DNA from: Bacteroidota bacterium
GTDB lineage: Bacteria; Bacteroidota; Bacteroidia; Flavobacteriales; Flavobacteriaceae
Assembly: GCA_027592025.1 (NCBI GenBank)
Contig: JAQCIQ010000011.1
Coordinates: 1 to 64,000, forward strand
Direction: 5' to 3'
DNA: 64,000 nucleotides
How positions within the stretch are numbered: position 1 is the stretch's first letter; each line of letters starts with the position of its first letter. A program made the translations under genes and the position numbers. The notes below the pieces were generated by a model. The model saw nothing but the letters and a program-made list of their open reading frames with translations. It was not told the origin of the DNA and did not search any database. Shown one piece after another: positions 26,572 through 35,786 of the stretch.

Positions 26572-28404
26572 CTACTTGCGGGCGTTGCGTTGCTTTTCCG
26601 CTTGCTCCATAATCTCTGTCATCTTGCGTTGAAAGCGGTTTTGAGCCTTTGGTGTTTTCTTGTTCTCCTGAATTTGAGCATGAATTTTCTCTTCATCCAA
26701 AATCACATTTTTGATGATCAGCATGATTCCAATGGTGATTAAGTTGGAAACAAAATAATACAAACTCAATCCACTGGCATAGTTGTTAAAGAAAATCATC
26801 ATGAAAATAGGAGACAAATAGATCATTACTTTCATCATTTTCGCCATATCAGGCATGCCTTCTTGAGTAGGCTGTGCCATAGTTTGCTGGCCGGTAGTCA
26901 TCTTCATGTAGAAGAAAATGGCAATGGAAGCCAAAATAGGAAATAAACTGACATGATCGCCATAGAATGGAATCCTAAAAGGCAATTCGTAAATCGAGTC
27001 GTAAGACGACAAATCGTCGGCCCATAAGAACGATTTTTGCCGCAGATCGAAAGCCGTTGGGAAAAACATGAACAAGGCGTAAAAAACGGGCAACTGAATC
27101 AAAGCAGGAACGCAGCCGCTCATGGGGTTAACGCCCGCCTTGCGATACAAAGCCATTGTTTCCTGTTGGCGCTTCATAGCGTTGTCCTTATACTGAGCGT
27201 TGATGTCGTTCAACTCTGGACGTAGAATCTTCATTTTCGCCTGAGACAAATAGGACTTATACAATACTGGAGAAAGTACCAATCGAACCAGTATCGTCAT
27301 CACAATAATAGCTATTCCATATGGGAACATGCCGCTCAAAAATCCAAACAAAGGAATAAACAAAGCTCTGTTAATCCAGCCGAAAATTCCCCAACCAAAT
27401 GGTATGCTTCGCTCCAGATTCTTGTCAAACGATTTCAAAATGGTGTTGTCAGTTGGGCCGTAATACCATTCAAAAGATTTTCCAATTTCACCGCCAGACA
27501 AACTCAATGGCATGATGGCCTTGTACTTTTTGGTGAACAATGAATCTACATCTTCATTCTGAACCAAATCATTTGAATAGAATTTTACATTATTTAAAGA
27601 CTGCTCCGGGATTAAGATGGCACTAAAAAAATGTTGGCGAAAAGAAAGCCAATGGACCTCAGAAGATGACTCGTCGTCCTCTCCTGTTTGTGACAATTTA
27701 CTGATTTTATCCCCCTCATGCTGATAGGTGAGTCGTGTGTATCGATTTTCGTAACTGATACTTTTCGCTTGGCGAATCCCCTTATGTTCCCAAGTTAGAT
27801 CGGTAGACTTGTTCCCATCGACTATGGCACTCATCCCTTGAGACCTTACCGAGAACTTCATCATGTATCCTGTTGCTGGAAGCTCATATTCAAATTGAAC
27901 ATATTGTCCTTGGCCAATGGAATCGGTTAAGGTAATAATTTGAGAGCCTGATTTTTGGCTTAATCTGGTGGTAAAAAACTGTCTTTTGGAAGAATAATTA
28001 AGTCCACTATTGGTGGTGAAATCGAGTCCCAATTTAGAATTGTCTCCATTCACCAAATACAACGGTTTACCTTTATAATCCTCATAGGATTTCAAACGCA
28101 CCTCAACCAAATCAGCTCCTTTAGACTGGACCGAAATGGAAAGAACATCATTTTCTATGGTCGTAACCGTGTTCTCTTTGACTTCTTCTTCCTGAATGAT
28201 GTCAGTTGACTGCTCTGATTGAACAGAATTTTCTGGAACTGAACTACTGGGAGTTTTTTCCTTTGCAATTGGCGATTCTGTTTGGGCCGTTTGAGCCTGT
28301 TTCTGTTCGAATTCCGTTTTATTCTGATATAACATCCATATCAAAATCGCAAAAATCAAGATGAACCCGATAATGGAATTGATGTCAAATTTCTTTTCTT
28401 CCAT
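26572..28404 (-). CDS. yidC: Membrane protein insertase YidC
   Basis: YidC folds and inserts inner-membrane proteins, alone or with SecYEG. At 610 aa it has the Gram-negative layout: N-terminal TM (IIGFILIFAILIWMLY, residues about 10-26), a linker rich in S/E/Q, a large periplasmic beta-domain (about 85-350), and five core TM segments with GMFPYGIAIIVMTILVRLVL and SGCVPALIQLPVFYALFMFF. The conserved core arginine is in the first of these. The C-terminal tail is basic (KKTPKAQNRFQRKMTEI), as expected for ribosome contact. It follows pyrG by 21 bp on the same strand. Confidence 0.96.
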   Translation of the reverse strand: MEEKKFDINSIIGFILIFAILIWMLYQNKTEFEQKQAQTAQTESPIAKEKTPSSSVPENSVQSEQSTDIIQEEEVKENTVTTIENDVLSISVQSKGADLVEVRLKSYEDYKGKPLYLVNGDNSKLGLDFTTNSGLNYSSKRQFFTTRLSQKSGSQIITLTDSIGQGQYVQFEYELPATGYMMKFSVRSQGMSAIVDGNKSTDLTWEHKGIRQAKSISYENRYTRLTYQHEGDKISKLSQTGEDDESSSEVHWLSFRQHFFSAILIPEQSLNNVKFYSNDLVQNEDVDSLFTKKYKAIMPLSLSGGEIGKSFEWYYGPTDNTILKSFDKNLERSIPFGWGIFGWINRALFIPLFGFLSGMFPYGIAIIVMTILVRLVLSPVLYKSYLSQAKMKILRPELNDINAQYKDNAMKRQQETMALYRKAGVNPMSGCVPALIQLPVFYALFMFFPTAFDLRQKSFLWADDLSSYDSIYELPFRIPFYGDHVSLFPILASIAIFFYMKMTTGQQTMAQPTQEGMPDMAKMMKVMIYLSPIFMMIFFNNYASGLSLYYFVSNLITIGIMLIIKNVILDEEKIHAQIQENKKTPKAQNRFQRKMTEIMEQAEKQRNARK

Positions 28405-28425
28405 AATTAATTCTATAATTGAAGC

Positions 28426-30078
<1,653 letters not shown>

Positions 30079-30082
30079 CTAA

Positions 30083-30090
30083 CAAATTTA
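30083..30090 (-). promoter_or_regulatory. -7 promoter element of pyrG
   Basis: On the minus strand TAAATTTG (30090-30083) is a full TAnnTTTG match 19 nt before the ATG. I find no good -33 TTTG at the right distance. The rest of the 104-bp gap to osmC shows no hairpin. Confidence 0.45.
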
Positions 30091-30167
30091 AAAAAATAGT
30101 CTCAGAAACAGTCAGTTTCTTTTACAAATCAATGAACAATAGCGATAATAGAACAATGCCGCTCAAA

Positions 30168-30569
30168 TCACCCCCAACAGAAGTTACAATTCACACGAAT
30201 GTCAGGATGCAAACTATGATGCACCGGACAGGTTTTAGCGGTGTGTTCTAGTATTTTTCTGTGCTTGTCTGAAACGTCTTTGGGAAGCGACATATTGAGG
30301 TGAATCTCAGAAATGCGTCGCGGCTTATCCGCCATAACCTTGGTTACTTCGCAACTTGATCCTTTGAGCTCAACACCCATCGCGTCTGCCTTAATGGCCA
30401 TTACGGTTAGCATACAGTCCGCCAAGGCAGTCGCTACGATATCTGTTGGAGAAAACGCTGAAGCCAAGCCGTGATTGTCCAATGGCGCATCGGTGATGAA
30501 GATCTTGCCCGAAGACAAGTGCGTGTTTTCTGTTCTCAATTGACCAAGGTAGGCTACTTTTGAAGTCAT
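30168..30569 (-). CDS. OsmC family peroxiredoxin-like protein
   Basis: At 133 aa it has the OsmC/Ohr size. These proteins reduce organic hydroperoxides through two cysteines. The first is in ATALADCMLTVMAIKADAMG (C53 area), and the second in LEHTAKTCPVHHSLHPDI. Near the start, GKIFITDAPLDNHGLASAFSPTD (two parts: GKIFITDAPLD and AFSPTD) agrees with the YhfA-type branch. A cytosolic role in peroxide defence or thiol metabolism is likely. Its ATG overlaps the LysM/PBP gene by 4 bp. Bacillithiol (bshC upstream) could be its reductant, but this is inference. Confidence 0.88.
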   Translation of the reverse strand: MTSKVAYLGQLRTENTHLSSGKIFITDAPLDNHGLASAFSPTDIVATALADCMLTVMAIKADAMGVELKGSSCEVTKVMADKPRRISEIHLNMSLPKDVSDKHRKILEHTAKTCPVHHSLHPDIRVNCNFCWG

Positions 30570-32491
30570 TTCGATAGTATTTTAAGTTCGTAATTGTCAT
30601 ATGCAACAACAAAACAGCTCACATTCTCATATCCACCGTTAGGCAATTTTTGATATTCAAAGTTATTTTCAAGCAAATCAGCCACCATTAGATTACCAAC
30701 AGACTTGTATAAATTAGAATGCATTCCAAGTCTGTAGAGCAAATCAAGGGTCAAATCGTAAGCTCGAACCGCATATCGGTTTGGATAAGCATGGAATCTT
30801 TCTTGAAAACGATCGACAAATTCCTCACTCCGCAAAGAGTCCATGGGTCTGTTGATTGTTGCGTACCTAAACCTCAAATTGTTTTTGTATGAATTTGAAA
30901 AGTCTTCATTTTCAAAAGCTGGATTAAAGTGGGTTGTCGCGAGCGAAATTTCACGTTGCGAGGTTAACAAACCATTTAAAATGCTAGCAACGTTAGATGC
31001 AAAACCTACATTATCGGTCTCCAAAATGACCATATTATGTCCGTTGATCAGATTGTTTCTCATTTCTTCAACGGTTAAAAAATAACTGTCTGCTCCGCTT
31101 TTAGACACTCTGGAGAAAACCATTCTGGCTTGAGGAAATTGAGTTTTCAACTCATTGGAACGACTGCGGTTGGCTCTGTCAGAAACTATGACAATTTGAT
31201 CAACAGTGTCATCGTTTTGGATTTGAGAAATTATGGCATTTTTCAATTGAAGGTCAGAAGGAATGCTTTGAAAAATATTTTCTCTATTTTCTTTGGGTAA
31301 GGTGAAAGGCGCAATACACGGTACTTCATCCGAACTCAATTTGATAGCTGTTTCGTCAAACAAGCCAGGGTCAATTGGTCCTACAATTGCATCGTAATAA
31401 CCAAAATCTCTAGAATTCAACACTTTGTTTAAAGTAGATTTGTCATTGGCCGAATCAAAAACATCTACCGTTACGGTCAATCCCGCTGCTTTGGCATCTT
31501 CCAAAGCCAAAGCCATCCCGCTGTAAAAATCCAAAGACAGACCTAAAAAACTGCGATTGGAAAACACATTTTTAAGTGCAGACGGATCATTCACACTGTA
31601 ATTGTCCAACTGAAAAGGCATAATAACCGCTAATTTCTTCTCGGACAAATCTGCGAATTTCACTTGAGGAATTCTTTCGGTCGTCTCGGAATCAGGTTTT
31701 GGTGATTCGATAATTTGCTTGGGTAACTTGAGCACCATGCCTGCTATCAAGCCCTTTTCCCTAAGAATAGGGTTCCACTCCATGATTTCTTCTCTAGTAA
31801 AACCTAAAGTTTGTTCTAGTTTTAAATAACCGATTTTGGGTGGGACCTCATAATAGTAATAATCTAGGTCTTCTGTGTTTGGATCGACAGAAGATTTGTT
31901 CGGGACGTTAATAATTTGACCAGAAGCAAGAGTTTCAGGCAAATCTGGATTGATCAATTCTAACTGTGCTATACTGATTCCAAATTTTTGAGAGATTCTC
32001 CACTTCCCTTCTTGAGGCTGGACTTCATAAGACTTGAGCCCATTCCCAATATAACTGGAAACCATCTCAGTGCGATATATTGGGATTTTAATTTTCATTC
32101 CGCGTTGCAGACCTTGGTTGTTCAGCTCGCTGTTAAACGCCAACAATACTGATTGGTCAATCCCATACTTTTGTGAGACACCAAATACAGTTTCACTAGC
32201 CTTGACTTTGTGCAACTTAAACCGACTGAACACTTGTTTAGGCAATTTGATTGGCTCCGTAAGTCTGTAGGTTTCTGGAATCAGTACTGTATTGCCTTCA
32301 ACTAAGTTATTGTTCAAATTCTTATTCAGTGCTAACAAATCATCGAGGGTAACCTCATACAATTCGGTGAGCAAAAGTGCAGTATCGCCAGTTCGGACTT
32401 TGTGAGATCTTAATTTTTGGCTGTAAGAAAAGGTGGTTGATAATAAACCAATACAAACAAAAAGTGCGATATGTCGTAAACAGAGATTCAT
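30566..32491 (-). CDS. LysM repeats fused to a periplasmic-binding-protein-like domain
   Basis: A 641-aa exported protein with signal peptide (FVCIGLLSTTFSYSQ). Four LysM-type repeats span about residues 25-255: HKVRTGDTALLLTELY, HKVKASETVFGVSQKYG, YEVQPQEGKWRISQKFG and YEVPPKIGYLKLEQTLG, each closing in a VxIP-like strand. The remainder (about 275-640) resembles a type 1 periplasmic binding domain (LAVIMPFQLDNY, SLDFYSGMALALEDAK, YDAIVGPIDPGLFDETA). It probably sits on peptidoglycan and senses or organises something in the periplasm; the ligand is unknown. It lies between guaA (11 bp) and osmC (4-bp overlap). The third and fourth repeats are weaker matches. Confidence 0.85.
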   Translation of the reverse strand: MNLCLRHIALFVCIGLLSTTFSYSQKLRSHKVRTGDTALLLTELYEVTLDDLLALNKNLNNNLVEGNTVLIPETYRLTEPIKLPKQVFSRFKLHKVKASETVFGVSQKYGIDQSVLLAFNSELNNQGLQRGMKIKIPIYRTEMVSSYIGNGLKSYEVQPQEGKWRISQKFGISIAQLELINPDLPETLASGQIINVPNKSSVDPNTEDLDYYYYEVPPKIGYLKLEQTLGFTREEIMEWNPILREKGLIAGMVLKLPKQIIESPKPDSETTERIPQVKFADLSEKKLAVIMPFQLDNYSVNDPSALKNVFSNRSFLGLSLDFYSGMALALEDAKAAGLTVTVDVFDSANDKSTLNKVLNSRDFGYYDAIVGPIDPGLFDETAIKLSSDEVPCIAPFTLPKENRENIFQSIPSDLQLKNAIISQIQNDDTVDQIVIVSDRANRSRSNELKTQFPQARMVFSRVSKSGADSYFLTVEEMRNNLINGHNMVILETDNVGFASNVASILNGLLTSQREISLATTHFNPAFENEDFSNSYKNNLRFRYATINRPMDSLRSEEFVDRFQERFHAYPNRYAVRAYDLTLDLLYRLGMHSNLYKSVGNLMVADLLENNFEYQKLPNGGYENVSCFVVAYDNYELKILSK

Positions 32492-32502
32492 CTAGTAGGT
32501 TT

Positions 32503-34035
32503 TTATTCCCATTCTATAGTTGCGGGTGGTTTTGAACTAATATCATAGACTACACGATTGATGCCACTAACGCGATTGATGATGGCGTTAGAGACGTCCT
32601 GTAAAAATTTATACGGTAAATCGACCCAGTCGGCAGTCATACCGTCAGTGCTTTCAACGGCTCTCAAAGCAACACATTGCTCATAGGTTCTTTCGTCTCC
32701 CATCACACCTACGCTGTTGACAGGTAAAAGAATTGCCCCAGCCTGCCATACCTTGTCATACAACTCCCAATCCTTTAGAATTTGGATAAAAATGGCGTCG
32801 ACTTCTTGTAAAATACTAACTTTTTCGGGCGTAATGTCTCCCAAAATTCTAATGCCCAGTCCAGGTCCTGGAAAGGGATGGCGGCCCAAGATTTGTGCTT
32901 CTAATCCTAATGCCGCTCCAACTCGTCTCACCTCATCTTTGAACAATAACTTGAGGGGCTCGACCACTTTGAGTTTCATAAAGTCGGGCAAACCGCCCAC
33001 GTTATGGTGGCTTTTGATTGTAGCCGAAGGCCCTCCTGAGACAGAAATACTTTCAATGACGTCTGGATAGATCGTTCCTTGGGCTAACCATTGGACATTT
33101 TCAATTTTATGAGCCTCTTGATCAAAAACTTCTATAAAGGTTCGGCCAATAATTTTTCTTTTGGTCTCGGGATCACTTTCTCCAGCCAAAGCGTCCATAA
33201 ACTGTTTTGACGCGTCGACACCAATGACATTTAGCCCTAATCCTACATACTGATTGAGCACTTGTTGGTATTCATTTTTGCGAAGCAATCCGTTATTGAC
33301 AAAGACGCAAAAGAGGTTCTTTCCTATGGCGCGATGCAACAAACTAGCCGCTACAGTGGAGTCGACTCCTCCAGAAAGACCTAATAGAACTCTGTCGTTG
33401 CCCAATTGAGATTTCAAATTGTCAATAGTCATTTCAACAAACGAATCTGGTGTCCAGTTTTGTTTCAAATGGGCAATATCTAATAAAAAGTTCTTTAAAA
33501 TTTGAGTGCCATGTTCCGAGTGATATACTTCAGGATGAAATTGAATGGCATAAGTGTCTTCGCCCTGAATGGTGAATGCAGCATTAGCCACATCCTTCGT
33601 GCTGGCCAAAAGCTCCCCATGCTCAGGCAGCTTATTGATGGTATCGCTGTGACTCATCCAAACCTGACTATCCATTGGCACTCCTTTTAGGAAATCACAA
33701 TTTTGATCGACGTAGGTCAAATTGGCTCTGCCGTATTCTCGTGTTTTTGAACTCCCCACTTCCCCTCCAGAAAAATGAGCCAAATATTGAGCGCCGTAGC
33801 AAATGGCCAATAGGGGCTTTTTCCCACGGATTTGCGAAAGATCAGGAATCAAAGCTTGTTCTGATCTCACAGAGAATGGACTCCCCGACAAAATCACTGC
33901 TTTGTAAACCTCTAGGTTATCGGGAATCTTATTGTAAGGAACAATTTCAGAATAAATGTTCAATTCACGAACCCTTCGGGCAATTAATTGAGTGTATTGG
34001 GAGCCAAAGTCTAAAATTAGTACCTTATCGTTCAT
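32503..34035 (-). CDS. guaA: GMP synthase (glutamine-hydrolysing)
   Basis: GuaA converts XMP to GMP. The ATG at 34035 ([14 protein letters not shown]) gives 510 aa; a TTG two codons earlier is less likely. The glutaminase domain (1-195) has the [10 protein letters not shown] nucleophile and [11 protein letters not shown]. The ATP pyrophosphatase domain has [18 protein letters not shown], and the C-terminal dimerisation domain contains [16 protein letters not shown] and ends with PPATIEWE. All catalytic motifs are intact. It leads guaA-LysM/PBP-osmC, and 54 bp separate it from bshC. Confidence 0.97.
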   Translation of the reverse strand: MNDKVLILDFGSQYTQLIARRVRELNIYSEIVPYNKIPDNLEVYKAVILSGSPFSVRSEQALIPDLSQIRGKKPLLAICYGAQYLAHFSGGEVGSSKTREYGRANLTYVDQNCDFLKGVPMDSQVWMSHSDTINKLPEHGELLASTKDVANAAFTIQGEDTYAIQFHPEVYHSEHGTQILKNFLLDIAHLKQNWTPDSFVEMTIDNLKSQLGNDRVLLGLSGGVDSTVAASLLHRAIGKNLFCVFVNNGLLRKNEYQQVLNQYVGLGLNVIGVDASKQFMDALAGESDPETKRKIIGRTFIEVFDQEAHKIENVQWLAQGTIYPDVIESISVSGGPSATIKSHHNVGGLPDFMKLKVVEPLKLLFKDEVRRVGAALGLEAQILGRHPFPGPGLGIRILGDITPEKVSILQEVDAIFIQILKDWELYDKVWQAGAILLPVNSVGVMGDERTYEQCVALRAVESTDGMTADWVDLPYKFLQDVSNAIINRVSGINRVVYDISSKPPATIEWE

Positions 34036-34038
34036 GGT

Positions 34039-34046
34039 CAAAAATA
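34039..34046 (-). promoter_or_regulatory. -7 element of guaA, next to the start codon
   Basis: TATTTTTG on the minus strand (34046-34039), a full match, ends 3 nt before the ATG at 34035. The transcript would begin at about the A of ATG, so it is leaderless. No clear -33 TTTG was found, which lowers confidence. Confidence 0.4.
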
Positions 34047-34089
34047 AGCATTGATTTTTAGTTGGTCTTGTTTATTGGTCCTAATTTAT

Positions 34090-35679
34090 TCACAGCGCTA
34101 TGATATAAAATCCTTGAGTCATGGGATCTATGGATTCTTGCAATTGGGACTTAAATTTTGTTCCAAATTCGTTATAAAATGAAGCAAAATTGAGGTGTCT
34201 TTCTTGCATTTTACCACTGGGATTCACCTCGTGATATTGTCCTTCTATACGCTGAATGGATTGAAAATGCATCTTATTTTGGGCCCTTAACCAGCGTTTT
34301 TCCAAATTTTTGAGTCCCTTATTTTGCTTGCTCAACTGGGCTTCCACCGCCGACATAAAAGAGGGGTCAGTAGCTTCGGCATGCGTCTTGAGGATTCTGA
34401 ATTGCCGATCTAACTGTTCATAAAGCCCTCTAAAATCAGGACGACTTTCTCCACTTTTTAGCGCAAATTCATCTGTCAATTCCTTCAGAGGACGCAAGAA
34501 ATCTTTACCAGACAGTCCTAATTTCTCCCATTTTTGTTGCTGCTGCTTGGACACCAACAAAGCGCTGTTTCTGATTTTTAAAATCGGGAAGACAATATTT
34601 TGAGAACCAAAATATGACTTTAACTGAAGCCAATAAGCGATTTCGGCTCCTCCACCGACATAGCACAGGTTTGGCAAAACAACCTCTTGATACAAAGGCC
34701 GCAACAAAGCATTTGGAGAAAATCGCTCTGGATGAAGTTCCATTTCATTGAGTAACTCTTCTTCTGACCATTTATAATTAGGGCCTGAGGAAACAAATCC
34801 ATTGTCGAGTCGTTCTATTCTAACTCTTGAGTTCTGAGTCAAACAGAACAGGTTTAAAGGTCTGGGGTTCACTTGTTTGTGATAGTGTTCCGATAATTTT
34901 TCAGAGGTCTTCTCAATTTTTTCAAATGAAGTTTGTTGCAACAATTCTTCCCTCAGAAATGGCAAGAAAAGGGTTTTCAGTTTGGGATGGTCTGCGTCAA
35001 GAATAACCAAACCATCTTCGCCAAACAACTCATTCACTAAATACCTCGTTGCTGAAGACAAGTTGGAATGATTCTGGTAACTTCTTTCGAACAAGGAAAT
35101 CAGATACTCGCCATTAATACCCGGCTTCAAGGTTCGCTTGAGCAGATCGAGCACAGGTTCTATTCCTGTCGTATCCCTTCTTCCAACAGGACCAAGATTG
35201 AAGCCTTTCCACTGAATTGGCTGGTCTTGAACGTAAAAATGATTAATTTCCTCAAAATCATGATCTTCTGTCGCCATCCAGAAGACGGGGACAACAATTT
35301 TTCCATGGGTGGTGCTCAAATGAGCGGCTAATTTTATCGTATCAATGATTTTGTACCAAAAATAGAGTGGCCCTGAAAAAAGATTCAATTGATGTCCTGT
35401 GGTAACCGTAAAGGTCTCTAGTGACCCCAGAGCATCTATGTTTGCAGATGTTTTAGAAGATACAGTCAAGTCTGCATACTGTTCTTTCAGAACTTCAACT
35501 AAAATGTTGCGGTGATCAAAAGGAAAATTGGCAGCCTTTTCAATCATTTGAGGAGCAAAACTGTCCGGATGAAAAGGTCTATGAAAAAACGATTCTAAGT
35601 CAGGATGTGAGTCGGAATAATCTTCAATTAATTTTGAAAATCTACGGGTATCCTTAAAACTGAGACAATCACTTGACAT
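34090..35679 (-). CDS. bshC: Bacillithiol biosynthesis cysteine-adding enzyme BshC
   Basis: BshC joins cysteine to glucosaminyl-malate, the last step of bacillithiol synthesis. The ATG at 35679 (MSSDCLSFKDTRRFS) gives 529 aa; an earlier TTG is less likely. Typical motifs are FFHRPFHPDSF, VTTGHQLNLFSGPLYFWYKI, PVFWMATEDHDFEEINHF, and NLCYVGGGAEIAYWLQLK. The fold is nucleotidyltransferase-like with a C-terminal coiled coil (about 430-490). bshA and bshB are not in this window. It precedes guaA on the same strand. Confidence 0.93.
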   Translation of the reverse strand: MSSDCLSFKDTRRFSKLIEDYSDSHPDLESFFHRPFHPDSFAPQMIEKAANFPFDHRNILVEVLKEQYADLTVSSKTSANIDALGSLETFTVTTGHQLNLFSGPLYFWYKIIDTIKLAAHLSTTHGKIVVPVFWMATEDHDFEEINHFYVQDQPIQWKGFNLGPVGRRDTTGIEPVLDLLKRTLKPGINGEYLISLFERSYQNHSNLSSATRYLVNELFGEDGLVILDADHPKLKTLFLPFLREELLQQTSFEKIEKTSEKLSEHYHKQVNPRPLNLFCLTQNSRVRIERLDNGFVSSGPNYKWSEEELLNEMELHPERFSPNALLRPLYQEVVLPNLCYVGGGAEIAYWLQLKSYFGSQNIVFPILKIRNSALLVSKQQQQKWEKLGLSGKDFLRPLKELTDEFALKSGESRPDFRGLYEQLDRQFRILKTHAEATDPSFMSAVEAQLSKQNKGLKNLEKRWLRAQNKMHFQSIQRIEGQYHEVNPSGKMQERHLNFASFYNEFGTKFKSQLQESIDPMTQGFYIIAL

Positions 35680-35696
35680 GAGATGCAAATTGCTGG

Positions 35697-35704
35697 TAAA
35701 GATA
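35697..35704 (-). promoter_or_regulatory. Likely -7 element of bshC
   Basis: TATCTTTA on the minus strand, 7 of 8 to TAnnTTTG, 17 nt before the ATG at 35679. The -33 element is not clear. It is divergent from the M14 peptidase promoter in a 107-bp gap. Confidence 0.35.
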
Positions 35705-35755
35705 GGACAGTTTAATTATTTAAGCCTTAGTGGGCTAAAATTTAAACACATTATA

Positions 35756-35763
35756 TATCTTTA
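35756..35763 (+). promoter_or_regulatory. Likely -7 element of the M14 peptidase gene
   Basis: TATCTTTA on the plus strand, 7 of 8, with 23 nt to the ATG at 35787. Upstream, an imperfect inverted repeat around AGCC/GGCT (about 35722-35737) could be an operator, but its purpose is unproven. Confidence 0.35.
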
Positions 35764-35786
35764 ACTCATTACAAATAAACCAACTC

